Notes: generated by a model from the sequence alone, not told the origin. A stretch of DNA of 64,000 bases from Thunnus maccoyii (GCF_910596095.1 NC_056539.1:10118501-10182500); one strand, 5' to 3'; positions 46,430 to 59,559 are shown, numbered from the stretch's first letter. Numbers and translations are program-made.

Positions 46430-48540
46430 GTTGCAGATCATTAGATTATATAAACATTTCTGTAAATAACTAAGCAGTTTTTATTATTTTTTTTGTTCAT
46501 CACAAGTTCATTGCAAAACATGATTACTGCAAATTTCCAATGTGATGTCACATAATAGACATGAAGGGTTTTTTGTTTGTTTTTTTTAAATTAAAGGTGT
46601 TACAGTACATGCAGCATTTAGACATCAAAAGACCATAACCATACCATGTAAAAACTGTGGTGCAATTACCATAAACAAGCAGACCATGCCACGCATGCTG
46701 TATGTCGAATCATGTAAAGGTCACATTCTGCAAAATGTGCTGTGTTGCTTTTTCAAAACAGGAAAAGGGGCGCTGCTTTTCAAGTGCAAATAGAGTTTCT
46801 GGTGAAGCCACTATAGAAATGTAGAAATTGTTTCCAACATGTTTGTTCTGTTCATCAATAGGAAAAGAAGTGGTGCCATAAAGTGGGGTGATTAACAAGA
46901 AGCAAGACTGAGTTTATGGCTTTATGAGAAGTTTGAGATTACCAGTAGTGTGAGACAGCAGTTTTAAAATGTTTAAGGTAATTTCAACAATGAGATGTAA
47001 ATGGACATCACAACATGTAGGAAAAGCAAAGATGTAAGTTAAATTAATGATGGCTGAATTTCATTTAGCTGCTTCAGTTTCAGGGTCCCGGTGTTGTACA
47101 CGCTGGATCGCTGTCACACTGTCATGTCTTACTGGGACACTTGAATGGAACAGAGCCATTGTTAATGTTATTAGTAGCACCTGTTCTTTTCCTACTATGA
47201 CCACTTTCTCCTTGAAAAAGGCCCATTAGCCTATATAATAATTTTGACAATGAAGGAAAGAATCCTGTGACTCCATTTAAAATGCAAAGGTTGATAGCCC
47301 CCCACTGTCACTCAAATCACCACCCAACATTTTGCAGGGTTTAGCCACTGTTTGCTCTTTGCTTTGGTTAAGTTTAAAGAGCTAAATGCTAAGTTAATAC
47401 TGAACATCAATTAGGTGGCAAGCAAGAAGATTCATGGCATGCTCCTGTTAAACTGTGCTGAATGTTTAAGTTACATTTGCTGATATGTTAAAGGCCGTGA
47501 AAATGTATGTAGTCAATACTATGAACAATGGTGTCCTACTTGAAAAGACTATTTTCTGCCAAAGTTAGAACAGTTTTGGTTATTTCAAATAGGAAACTTC
47601 TGCATGTGTGTGTCTCTCGTTGTTTTTCTCTCTGGTTTGAAGTTGACAGGGTTCAGTTGGAAAAAAAGTGATGTCACACACTCCAGTGTAGCAATCATAA
47701 TTACAGCAATTATCACTTTTTATCTTTTACAAATCAGACAAAAACATGAAATCTAACCTATTGAGCCACATATCAAAAAACATATTTCATTTATCACAAG
47801 GCCTAACAACATAATTAATCAACAATAAATGTATAAACAGGACATACTAACAATACTAAATCCTAATTCTCACATACAAAGTAATAACATTATCAAAAAA
47901 CTGGAAAATTAACTATCTCTCAGAACAAATACTTGAAGTAAATGTGTTCATATTTAAGTCAGTGACAATAACCCTCTCCAATCTCTTCCCCCATGAGCTT
48001 TAAAATAAACCTTTTTCTTACCAAACTTATGTTAATAATGTAGATGTAACATCACCTAGTAGAACAGAGAAAAAACTTAAGCACAACTTGAAAAGGCAGA
48101 AACAGCATGACAGTGCCAAATCAGAGGAACTATTGACTCAGTTTCTACAGAGCAAACACAGCATTCATTTTGTCCCTTTAGTTGGATGTTTGAGCTTCTC
48201 TGCGCACTAGAAAGTTGTTTTCACATTCATCTGCTGAAAGTGGAAAATTTTTCTCAGATCACCTTAAATCTCAGTTCAAAGTGTGCAGATGCAAACATGA
48301 TATGTGACATCACAACTAGTTTGGAAGCAAATCATGGTCCAATATTCAACTTGCACAAGTGTGATGTGGAGACTTTAGGCCTTCAGTGAACATACACTGA
48401 GAATGGACTTTTCATTCTGTAGGAGACATGTTGTCTCCAGCAGTTAAACTAAATTAAATGAAATATATTTGCATAGTCATGAATTCTGCAATATTTAGAG
48501 GGATAAGGAGTAGATGCCATTTTACAAAATTTAACGTAGT
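46430..48540. other. Intergenic DNA, no gene seen
   Basis: No reading frame with recognisable features and no complete repeat was seen. Confidence 0.5.
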
Positions 48541-50154
48541 GATTCAGTTCAGTTTCAGTTTATTCACAAATCAGTTGAAATACAAGTGCAATCATATAAG
48601 ACATAATGGAGATGTGTGAAATGCGACACCCTGATAAGCTATCTGAAGCTTGAGAATAGGGGCCCATTTTAAATGTAGTGCATGTATTATATAGTAACAC
48701 TTAAAACCTACAAAACACCTAAAACTAACCCAAGACTCTAAAAAATACTACTAAATGGTCCCGACATTTTTCAATCAGTCTAAACATTAATTTAATAGGT
48801 AAGATACAATAAATAGAGACGTTTGGCAAATGGAAATAACAGTACAAAAGCATACAACAGTACGCTTTTTGAAAACAGACACAGACACTTTTATAGTGTT
48901 ATCAAGCTCTTTCCACACATGTGAACCTCTGCTAACCACACTAAAGCTTATACATTTAAGTTTACATTTCTTACCCTTGTTGAGCTTATATACAACATTA
49001 TACATTATACAAGCACTGTGAAAGATATTACATTCAGTAGGCTTCAGATGACTGTAGCTGTGGAGAAGAGGGTCAGTCAATAGTGTCAAATGCTTTTGAT
49101 AAATCTTATCAAATTCATCTTATCTAATTTTATACACGTGGTGCTCTTTGTTCTAAAGCCATACTGTGATGGAACAAGAATATTTGATCAATCTAAATAA
49201 TCACTGAGTCTACTACACAATCCTCTCCAATACTTTGGAGAGAGTAGGCAATATAGATATAGTTTGGTAGCTGTGCATATCATTTTTATCACTAAGACTT
49301 AAAGATCAGTACAATTCTAGCAATCTTTGTCATTTTAGGCAGAAACCCACAAAGTAGAGAGAGACTGATAAACAAGTGGCACCACAATTTTATCCACAAT
49401 AGCTTTAAGCATTTTGCTAAAGATTACTGTAGCAAAATGCTGTATGGGAGCTTTTCATATTCATAATGATTTTAAAGACTTCATTTCTGTCAGTTGGTGT
49501 CAAAAAGAATGACTTAAAATAACTGCCTTGAAGATATTGACTGAAAGTAGCACCCTCTGGTTGACTAATTTTGTAAGAGTGATTTTCACCTATGGCGATG
49601 AAATGATTGTTGAAAGTGTTAGCAAGATCGGAACAGTGAAAATCATTTCATTTCTGGCATTGAGTTTGATTTTGGTGTCAGGAAGCACAGTGGTTTTGTG
49701 ACCCTGGCTGAGGACTTCGTTGAGCACCTTCCAGGATTGCTTCTCATCACCCTGAGAGGCTTTAACAAGCTCAGTGTGGTGTCTTTTCTTCCTCTTTTAT
49801 ATTACATGTGTGAGCTTTTACTTTACTTTTACTTTTTATTTTAAGATACCCCTAGTAAGCTATAATTTCTGATCTACAGCACCACGTTTAATCATCTTTT
49901 CAGGTATGGTGTGATCAGTGGAGCCTGTTATTTCATCAATGAGAACATTATATGTTGTGTCTGAATCTTTACAGTTACAGACTGAGTCCTGAAGGTTTTT
50001 GCATTGTTGTTGCAAGGTTTTTCATTTAGGACTTTAACTCTTGCTTTAGTACATGAATGATCAATCTTCTTAGCGAGATCAATGAAGAGTACAATATGAA
50101 AATGGTCTGTAACGTCAGAAAGTATTACACCTGAGTCAATACATATATTGAATA
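48541..50154 (-). mobile_element. Antisense LINE relic
   Basis: The left edge TTCAGTTTCAGTTTATTCACAA looks like the reverse complement of a LINE 3' tail. On the - strand, a frame at 48,787-49,089 has a reverse-transcriptase C-terminal-like RGSHVWKELDNTIK segment. Further 5' on the same strand (49,100-49,380) there are broken pieces resembling the 'LPTLSKVLER' and 'QYGFR..' parts of an RT domain, followed by endonuclease-linker-like sequence to about 50,150. Many stops and frameshifts and a missing RT core show an old, inactive copy. The clade is uncertain (jockey/L2/CR1 type). Confidence 0.65.
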
Positions 50155-53100
50155 CAGTGGAGGCTGGTGACTCAAAAAATTGGGGAGGACCGGAGGAAAA
50201 CCAACATGGAATCTTACAACAAACCACATCATACTATATCATTGTCCCACCTGATGAAATCCGAGGGGTGGGGGGCAATTTTATATGCCAATAAAACAAT
50301 TTGCTTTCAAAAACAAAAACCCCTGAGTGGTGAAAAGGCTGCTTCTTTAAAGACATTTAGCATATACATAATGTCTCTAAACAACAAAGTGCTCATTTTA
50401 GCCATGGAGTGGTTCAAATGTGTCATTTTACCAACAAAGTGAAATTCAAATTTATAGTACTGTTCGATTGTGAAAACAAATTTATGTTCTCATCAAAAAC
50501 AGACAACATATCACATGATTTACATGTGTTTCCTTTGTATTTTCTTAGTATACATAGATATATGAAGTAGCACAAAGCTTATAATGTGATACAGGTTCAG
50601 ATCAGTGCTGAATACTAGAAAGATTGAACACTAAAAACATTCACAGATCTAAAAGTGTAGGTTCACATCAGAAAGTATTAATGTGTATCAAATACATGAC
50701 TTACACACCCTTATCTATATGTACGATATACAAAATATAGGCCTGGTCTACAAAGCTGACATATTAACACTGGGGGTGTTAACATGAACACAAAACTCAC
50801 GGTTTGGATCATATCACGGTTTTGAGTCACGGATCAGATCATTATTAGGATCAGTGAAAAAAAAGGGGGGAGACAAATAAAAATGTGTTTTCCATTTATT
50901 CTATAACACACTGACAGCCAGAAACAGCAAGGAACTTTTGTCCATGGTCTTAAATGAAAACAACATTTAAGATGTCCAATGTTTAAATAAAATAAAATAA
51001 AATATTCAATGCTCAGTTATTGCAATATGAGGCACGAAACCTTCCTCTTTTAAACAGTGAACGAAACAGCCTCTGTCCACATCATCAAAACTTGATGATA
51101 ACAAACATTCACCGCTAACGTCAGTTAGCAGCTAGATGCTAATTAGCTGCTCAGCTGCAGCACATTAAACAGCAGCCCTGCACTTTGGCTTGACAGCAAT
51201 TAACACAACTCTGAATAGTCTTACCCTTTTCTCTCAGGTAACGTTACATCCAGCATTGGCACGGTGAAACAAACGGATCATTCCAGAGCTCCACAGTTGA
51301 ATAACATGTAATTGATCGGTAGGAGGTTTAACTTTTCCTGGCCCCTGGTTTTGACTTATTGTTGTAGCCTATATGCTCAGTTCACAAAGTTTGTGAAGAG
51401 TTCATTTAGCCTTCTGACTACATTTAATAAAATACATTTTTTGGATCATAGTGTATGTGTTTTTATGTTTTATTGCTGTTTAAATGCAGGTTATTATATG
51501 GCTATTTAAAACCGGTAGTTTTTCTATATGGCTGGAATTCTGCAATATTAACGGCCATATTGGCCATCAAAAAAAAAAGTCTAGCATTAACTCTGGTCAA
51601 TAGCCTTCGATGAGAGATCCACCAATATCTTGCTGATTTTGCAGATGAAATTAGAGTCCTGAAATAGAGTATCAATCTTGCTTTCTTACTCTTGTGTCTT
51701 TGATATTAGTTCTGGGCACAATTATTCTTCGTTCAGATTCCACCGATGTATCTGTGCCATCGCTTTACTTGATCACCCGTGGCATGTTGAATTGATTGTT
51801 GGTCAACGTGTACGGTCCCGATTACCTTTTTTTTGTGGAAAAACATATAAGACACAAATTATTATTAAAATCAGAGTATTTTTTATAAGTCTTTAAATGT
51901 GTGTGAAGGGGATATTTAAGATCTTTATGATAAGTTTATATGATGATGTCGCTAGAAATATCTGTGGATGCATGTGCAGTAAACACACTGAATTTGTCCT
52001 TTCTTAATTCCTTTAAAGAACATTTTGCAACATCTACTGCACATGTGCTTATATGAAGATATTTACGTGCATCAGCACTGGCACCAGTTGTAACCACATA
52101 CAGTATCTTTTGAAGACAGTTTCTCTGACCCATATAATTCATCTGACAGGAAGCAAACTTGCCTTCCCAAACATCCCACGCTGTTGTTGTTTGTATCTTT
52201 GACAGTAAATCAATCAACTTAATCACAAAACGGAGTAACTAAATTGAACTGACCTGTTTATTGACCTGTTTAGTAAAATGTACAGTTGCTCTACTTACAA
52301 CAAAGTCCCTCCTCTCACTCCTCTGAGTTTGACATAAAAAATAACTTAAGATATAAATCTGATCCAAACTAAGGTACTTTTTGACTGTCAACATCAGAAA
52401 GTTTTCGTAGACTAAATCTCCTATATTTTAAAGAAACTGAACTGAACTAATTTTTTTTTACAGACAGAGGTGGGAGGTGGGAATGAATAAGCCCCTGCAG
52501 AGCTGAGCCCGTGGGACACCCCCTGTCCATATCTTATCTGATTCTCTCTCTTGAAAACATCTTTCATGTTATTGTAAACAGTGTGAATGTCCCACACTCC
52601 CTGAACATGAGTTGCTGAATAATCAGACTTGCAAGAATCCCCTCAGGTCAACTGCATGGATGTGTGCCATGTGCATATACTTCTAAAATATACAGCACAT
52701 CATAACACTCTCTACATTACTAAACAAGAACATCTACCCAAGCAAGTAAAGATATAGTAGCAGTGCTGGTGATGAATGAACAATGAAGGCCTCTACCTGT
52801 CTGGAAACATTGACTTTACTAATAACTGAGAATTTTGTTACAAGTAAATCTTTTCTCAAATCTCCAATAGTCATTCTGCAAATATTGTCACATTATTGAT
52901 ATGCTGAGATATTAAGTCAAAATTATTATTAAGTGCAGCTGCATTTACACATGCCATTTAGGGGTTTGTTTGTAATGTTTTCTATAGAGTTGTGAAGTGT
53001 GAGAGGCTATTTTGAGCGCCCCTGGTTCTGGAATTAAAAATCCTTTTGTTTCTCATAAACAATGACCGAGTGTTTAATACTTTCCAGCACTTGGATGAGT

Positions 53101-53520
53101 ATAAACTCTCCCAGTTTAATTATCGGGATGAAAAAAAGGCCAAAGATTGCATACATTTAAAATTTCAGAGAGAATTCAACTATGACTATCCAATCAGCAA
53201 GCTTAAAATGGTACAATTATAGCCAAGTCTTGGCAATCATTCTCTTCATATAGGGCAATGTTTCATTCCAGACTCTTAATTACTGAGATGGTTTACAGTG
53301 ATGTAAGGCATTCTATTGATTTCTGAAGTCGTACTCCACAAAAGATCTGACTAATCAGATAAGCTAGCCAAATATGCCAGTTGAACCTGCCCATCTTAGT
53401 GTACCGTTTTTGCTGCGTAATCTAATGAGAAGTAAACACTAGAATAGTCTTTTTGGTAGTGTGAGTTAGCTAACTCACAATGTAACCTAAATTATCATCT
53501 TTACACTTACACTATCAGTC
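50155..53520. other. Intergenic DNA with probable repeat ends
   Basis: At 50,155 the LINE relic stops abruptly against CAGTGGAGGCTGGTGAC, which looks like a DNA-transposon terminus. The right end was not found. At 50,790-50,870 there is a GGATCA-rich stretch seen in many fish repeats. No host gene was recognised. The duplicated kappaB-bearing copy at 52,465 lies inside this interval. Confidence 0.45.
52465..52545 (+). repeat. Duplicated kappaB-bearing segment, copy 2
   Basis: Partner of 45,690-45,770: GGAGGTGGGAATGAATAAGCC, then GCTGAGCCC, then GGGACACCCC (52,513-52,522), then CTGTCCATAT. The site fits the GGGRNNYYCC kappaB consensus although the bases differ from copy 1. Confidence 0.65.
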
Positions 53521-53526
53521 TCAGGC

Positions 53527-54270
53527 AGTGGTGGAAAGTAACTACGTACATTTACTCAAGTAGTGTACTTAAGTACAATTTTGAGGTCCTTGTACTTTAC
53601 TTGAGTATTTCCATTTGATGCTACTTTAAACTTCCAGAAATATTGTACTTTTTACTCCACTGCATTTATTTGACAGCTTTAGTTCAGATGAAGATTTGAC
53701 ATAGAATAACATGATAATAAACTTATAAATCACACTGCATTATTAAAAATTAAACCTGCGGCTCCCAAAATTTTTGGCTTGTGGCCCTTTATTAAGAATC
53801 TGTGTGTATTTGTGTCTCTTTGTCACATTTCAGATGTCTCTGAGTTGTTTGCAGTTCCACCAAAGAGACATTTTCCCTCACATAACTGCTATATATTAAC
53901 TGTTCAAGGCCAAAAGTAAAAAAATGCAGAGATTAAAGAAAAGAAAACAAACAATAACTAATCCAAATTGATGTAGCAGAACGTTGTTTTTTCTTCTGTC
54001 CTAATCTATCATCTCACCACCCCTCACATTTATCTGGTGACCCTCACAGAGTAGTTCATACTAGCTCCACCTCAAGCTGCTGCAACTGACTCATCAAGAT
54101 TAATAATGCACTTTGTTTAATATATGTAAAATATTACAGCCTGATTTTCTGCAAAACCGGTACTTTTACTTTAATATTTTAAGTACATTTTGCTGTTAAT
54201 ACTTATGTACTTTTACTTGAGTAGGATTTTAAATGCAGGACTTTTACTTGTAATTGAGTATTTTTACACT
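53527..54270. mobile_element. AGTGGTGGAA-family element, right end lost
   Basis: The left end AGTGGTGGAAAGTAACTACG is intact, followed by the family's ACATTTACTCAAGTA and ACTTGAGTATTTCCATTTGATGC phrases. The interior also holds a decayed nested piece near 53,755-54,060. At about 54,270 the family sequence gives way to a CTGTAAAAATA-type repeat instead of ending with CCACCACTG. Confidence 0.85.
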
Positions 54271-55065
54271 CACTGCAATAAATTGCTGTAAAAATATGAC
54301 CAAATTCTAACAGTAAGGTACTGTTCTTCCTAAATATGCTAAAATACTGTAAATTTGGATGCTTTTTGGAGCCACAATGAAGAACGGTACTGTAAAATTT
54401 GATGGTAAAATACAGTATTTGTCATTTGAATGGTTATTTTGGTTATCTTACCTCAACCCAAGTGTGTTTCTGAGCTGTAGGTTGCTGCAAAGAAACAGTA
54501 ATTTTTTGCCAAGCTGTACTAAAACCTGGGACATAATAGGTGATTTCCAGGTTGTGTTGTTTACTCATACAAGTGTTAGATGTTGTTTTTAGGTACTTCA
54601 TTGTGATTAACCCTGAGAAGGGAACAGCCAGCCGGGGAAAAGTAAATAATACCTAAGAAGACAAGTGAGCTGACGGTGAATCCTTGTCACAACTCTTCTG
54701 AAGAACTTCACGTCACTTAATAAAGGTAAGTGAGCTGTCCCTCTTGTTTAAAATGTTTCTCTCTCCCGTTCAAGTGTTTCATTTCTCTTTCTTTCAGTCT
54801 ATCTCTCTTCTTTCTCACTCAGTGAGCTGTGAGCCTGGAAGCCTGGATGGCATTACAAATCGTGTATCCTGCAATCTGCTTACTTGTGCTTTTATATTTT
54901 TTAACAGTAGTTTGCAAAGCAGTTGCTGTTTAGACTCAAGACAAGGTTTTGCAGGTATCTCAGGATATTGTAATTAACAGGTTTACATTGATCCCCTGTG
55001 AAAGGGGCGTGAACCTTGAGAATTATTTTTTCAAACATGCATATTTGAAAGCTTATGAATAAATG
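54271..55065 (+). ncRNA. Possible spliced non-coding transcript
   Basis: After an ACTGTAAAA/TTTACAGT-rich repeat (54,280-54,420) there is a strong donor AAG|GTAAGTGAG near 54,726, an acceptor TTTCTTTCAG near 54,797 and an ATAAA/GAATAAATG polyadenylation-type word near 55,057. No open frame is convincing. This is splice-site pattern only and could be chance. Confidence 0.2.
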
Positions 55066-55170
55066 TTCAGTTCCATAAAGCTGTCACTTGTCTTACCCTC
55101 TTTTGTGCTAGATGTTAAGGGTTATGTGTTTTTAAATGTAAAACTGAGCTGATCTCATTACTGGACCATT

Positions 55171-55172
<2 letters not shown>

Positions 55173-55215
<43 letters not shown>

Positions 55216-55450
55216 TCTTTATTGTCATTGTATTACAGTTTGGCAGCAATCCTCGGTTCAACAACTTGTCCACAGCTCTTGTGAAAAAGCTGTTTTTCAG
55301 ACGGTCGGTCCGTGCCCTAATGACCCTGAGCCTGCCTGAGGGGAGGGTGGTGAGTGGATGTCTGTCAGTTTTGGAAATGGGGAGCCAACGATATGCTGAG
55401 GTGTCTTCACTATCCACTGTAGGTCCTTCCTCTCCTCTGCAGTGCAGCTC
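55173..55450 (-). mobile_element. Antisense LINE 3' tail with (GATA)n
   Basis: A (GATA)n array (55,173-55,215) passes directly into TTCTTTATTGTCATTGTATTAC, the reverse complement of a LINE tail of the AATGACAATAAAGAA(TATC)n kind, followed by about 230 bp of tail sequence (AAGCTGTTTTTCAGACGGTCGG, CCTGAGGGGAGGGTGGTGAG). The type is Rex/CR1-like, judged from memory. Sequence resembling the same element (GGTGAGAAACTCCATGATCCA) appears at about 59,533-59,560, after the L2 element. Confidence 0.7.
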
Positions 55451-55701
55451 GAGTACTAGACTGTGCAGCAGTATGGCGGCGTTTGTATTTGTGTTTGCCC
55501 GCCAGAAGTTGTGTCCCGCTAGAAGCTGTGTCAGAAATCGCCTTTTAGCCAGTTTTTAACCAGTTTTATGCGATATAAATTCAATACTCTCAGATATTGG
55601 TCATTTTAACCCTGCATTCTAACTGGATAAGGTTTTTCAATCATCGGACGCAGATCTTAAGCGGTTTTAAGGACCTGATTTCTACAGTAAATTCAGCCAT
55701 A

Positions 55702-57052
55702 ATGGCTGTGTGTGTGGGCTGCAATCATCAGTGCTCACAGTTGAAGGACGATATCCACCACCTAAAGACAGAACTTCGAAAAAAGGATCAGCTGATTGAC
55801 AGCTGCATCTCCATCGCCGCCGCCCAGGCAAAGCATATCTCCCATATGCAATCCTCCAGCCTTATCGCCCCGGCGGCCCGGTTGCTCTCCTCCCCAATGT
55901 CACAGCTGATCTCGGCCTCTGCTGCTACTCTTCTTTGGCTGCCTTCAGTGCACACCGGCACAGCCCGCCCGGAGAGCCCTGCAGTCGAAGCGGGTGGCTA
56001 TTCCTCCAAACGAGAGCTCGTTGCGGTGGCACCGGACACCACCACCTCCGCCGCTGCATTGGAGCTGCCAGCTGATCCGGATGTCGGCACGGGAATGGCC
56101 CCGGTCCACAGCTCCACTCCGATGCCATCCCAGCCATCCTGGGCTGAGGTGGTTCATCGCGGCCGAAGGAGGGATTTGGTCAAAGGGAAAGTCTCTCCGC
56201 CACCTCCTTTCACTCTCTCTAACTGCTTCATTTCCCTGATGGATGAGGCTCCGTTCCATCGTGATGATGCCCCTGCAGACCCGCCGGCGTCCGAGCCAGC
56301 GGACCCCACTCCGGCCCCTCCCGTCACCGCTGCGTCTCCTCCACCTGTGGCCAGCGCAGAACGGGCGGGTCGCTGCTCCACGAATGGGAATAGGTGCCGT
56401 AGGATGCTGCAGGAGGCCGTCATCAGACGCTCGGGAAATCTTCCTCGGACTGAGTCTCCTCGCTCCTGTCCACTTGCACAGACTCTCCCACCTGAACAGC
56501 TGTCATCACAGAAGGAGTGCCCGCTGCCCAGTCCAGGTAGATCGCACACTTCACCTCCTCGTCCTCTCATTCCCCCCACTACATTAATCATCAGTGACTC
56601 CATAATCAGGGACATCCGTTTCATCAATGCTATTACTCACTGTTTCCCTGGTGCCACAGTACCCGTGATTCTGGACAAATTACTGTGCTTGCTGCCCTCA
56701 CTCCCAACCGCTATTACACGAATAGTCCTGCATGTAGGGACGAACTACACTTCCTGTCGGGAGTCTGAGCGCACTAAAAACGACTTTAATCTCCCTTTCA
56801 ACGTTTTAAAGGACACTGGAAAGTCTGTTTTTATCAGCGGGCCTATTCCCTCTTTCGGGCATGGGGCTGAGCGCTTTGAGGCTTCTCAGCCTGAACACCT
56901 GGCTCCACTCAACATGTAGTGCTCAAAACTTGGCTTTTATTGACAATTTTAACCTGTTCTGGGATCGTGAGTTGCTCTTCAAGAGAGATGGGATTCATCC
57001 CAACAGGCAGGGTACTCAAATGCTGTCGGCAAACCTACAGCATGCAATCTAG
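55702..57052 (+). pseudogene. L2-type ORF1, esterase-bearing, frameshifted
   Basis: From the ATG at 55,702, a start with a coiled-coil-like region (CSQLKDDIHHLKTEL...), a long Pro/Ala/Ser-rich middle, then an SGNH-type esterase domain near the C-terminus. The ISDSII block (catalytic Ser), the HVGTN block and, in another frame, RDGIHPN (catalytic Asp and His) are visible. The main frame runs to a stop at 56,919; a frameshift near 56,878 moves the last block into the frame that ends at about 57,052. Esterase-bearing ORF1 proteins are known from CR1 and L2 LINEs. The esterase's role is unclear. Codon use is GC-rich compared with the flanks. Confidence 0.85.
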
Positions 57053-57384
57053 TCTGCACCACGTGCATGACTATGTACACAGCATACACCCGCTCCGAAC
57101 CCCCCCTCTTCCTCTCCTGTCTCATCCCATCCCACCGCCTCCTGCGCCAGCACCCCCTGCTGTCCTCCGCCAGCAGTAACTCTTTCACCCATTCCTCTCC
57201 CCACCTCAGGTCCTGGCCCACTGATTCCAGGTATAACAATGCTTTGTGATAAAGCTGCTAATGGAGTGCCTAATGTCACTGGAGCTGTGCCTGTTACCCC
57301 TGTAATCATGCCTTTAATATTGAAACTGTTGTCTCTGTTAGAGATGTTATAGCTACGAGGAGACCAAGGAGAGGGCCGGTTCTG

Positions 57385-59430
57385 GTGCCTGTACCTCTCG
57401 GTGACCGCAGTCTAGTGAATATGCTTACACAAGATAAAAAGCTAAACATGGCTCTGTTTAATGTCCATTCTCTCACTAATAAGACATTTTTTGTGAATGA
57501 TCTTATTCGTGAAAACAAACTTGATTTCATTTTTCTCACTGAAACATGGCTACCGTCAGATGGAGCATCCCTCTTACTTGAAACATCACCTCCAAATTAT
57601 AACTTTATCCACTCGACCCATGAAGGGAAGCGAGGAGGAGGGCTGGCTGCTATCTTCTCAGATGCTTTTAAATGTAAAAACCTCAGCTTCAGTGATTTTT
57701 CTTCTTTTGAATATCAGGCCACTATATTGGAAAGTCAAACTCCTGTGCTCCTAGTCACAATCTATCGACCACCAAAGTATTCAGCCTCTTTTCTACCTGA
57801 AATTGTGGATTTACTCTCAGTCTGTGTCACCAACTATGACAGCATTCTCCTAACTGGTGACCTGAACTTGCATATTGATAATACCCTTGACTGCAGGGCT
57901 GTGGATCTTCTAAAAGTTTTACATTCCTTTGACTTAATGCAGCATGTTATCGGGCCAACTCACAACTGCGGCCACACTTTAGATCTAGTGATTTCTAGAG
58001 GGTTGCATACTGTGGTCGATAGGATTGTTGACCTAGCTGCGTCAGACCACTACTGCTTGTTTTTTAATGTTACCATCTCACACTTAGATAACAATGACAC
58101 TAAGTGTCTTACTAAAAGACGATTTCTTGGTCCCTCCTCAGCGGCTATGTTCTAAAACCATTTGCACAGTCAGGCTTTCTCTGATGAAGCTACATCAATC
58201 CATGAAAAGGTTAATAACTTCAATCATAAATTAAGGTCATCGCTAGACATAGTGGCACCGGAGAGAATAAAAAGAAATCACAAACTAAGGCCACCCCCTG
58301 GAAAAATGAGCAAATATGCCTCCTAAAGAGGGAATGCCGTTGAGCAGAGCATGCATGGAGGAAAAACAAGCTAACAGTCCACCGCGAGATTCTCATAAAA
58401 TCTATTTCTGCTTATAACAATGCCTTGCGCTGTGAAAGGCAGGCATATTTTTCTAAAATTATTAACACCAATGAGAATAATCCCAGAATCTTATTTGAAC
58501 CATTGACCGTCTCCTAAAACCCACCCACTTTAATGAGCATGTCCATCTTCCCTCACAGTCAAAGTGCAAGGAGTTTGCCTCGTTCTTTGAAAATAAGATT
58601 GTCAGCATCAGGACTAGTATTATAAACACTACCAATCAAAAATATGCTCGAGGAAGTCTTAACTTTTTTAGGAAAATTAGTGAAGGGGAACTCTGGAATA
58701 TCATCTCTCAACTGAAATCCTCCACCTGCTCACTCGATGCCAGCCCCACTTCCTTTTTTAAAGAGGTTGTAGATAGTTTTATTCTTGATGTTCTAGATAT
58801 TGTAAACTGTTCCTTAGAATCAGGTATCTTCCGGATCCACTAAAGACTGCTCTAGTTAAGCCTCTGCTCAAAAAACACACTCTGGATTCCTCTGTTCTGA
58901 GTAACTACAGGCCCATATTCAACCTGCCCTTTCTAGGTAAAATCCTGGAAAGGGCAGTGTTGATACAGCTAGAGGCTTTCTAACATAACAATGTTATTTA
59001 TGAAAAATTTCAGTCTGGTTTCAGAGGTAAACATAGCACCGAGACTGCTCTCACTGAAGTCATAAATGATCTTAGAATGAGCGCAGATAAAAAGAACGTT
59101 TCTGTCCTTGTTCTCCTCGATTTGACCGCTGCATTCGACACCATTGATCATGAGATACTTCTGAACAGACTCGAAAGCTGGATTGGTCTCTCAGGAACCA
59201 CACTGAGCTGGTTTAATACCTACCTCACAGACAGAAACTACTTTGTTAGTCTTGATGACTATGTTTCCGAGAAGCGAAGCATTCTCTATGGTGTTCCTCA
59301 GGGCTCAATCCTTGGTCCGTTGGTATTTTCTCTTTACATGATTCCACTTGGTGAATTATTCGTAACCACGAGATTAATTTTCACCGCTATGCTGACGACA
59401 CCCAGCTGTATTTATCTGTAGCACCTGACA
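57385..59430 (+). pseudogene. L2-type ORF2, endonuclease and RT, broken
   Basis: The endonuclease part (57,385-58,155) has a FNVHSLTNK start, a TETWL block, YRPPK, TGDLNLH and the SDHYCLFF end, matching the apurinic-endonuclease fold of LINEs; it ends at a stop at 58,153-58,155. The next 0.7 kb is broken by frameshifts. The RT part is recognisable from about 58,890: QSGFR..HSTETAL, LLDLTAAFDTIDHEILL, GVPQGSILGPL. A stop lies at 58,981-58,983. The YADD motif, encoded near 59,390, falls in another frame than the preceding blocks because of a frameshift near 59,355. No activity is expected. Confidence 0.88.
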
Positions 59431-59559
59431 ATAAGGATGCCCTACACCCTCTACTAAACTGCTTCTCCAGTATTGTGCAGTGGATGAATGGCAACTTTCT
59501 CAAATTAAATGTCTCACATGCTGGGGTCTGTTGGTGAGAAACTCCATGATCCACAGACA

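Larger units (their letters stand above)
55455..59525 (+). mobile_element. L2-clade LINE, 5'-complete but 3'-truncated
   Basis: The order is 5' leader, ORF1 with an esterase domain, ORF2 with an apurinic-type endonuclease and a reverse transcriptase, all on the + strand. Several stops and frameshifts disable both ORFs. The sequence ends at about 59,510-59,525, just after the RT palm. No ORF2 end, 3' UTR or tail is present, so a later deletion removed them. The RT and endonuclease resemble fish L2 (Maui-type) elements rather than L1 or RTE. Confidence 0.88.
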
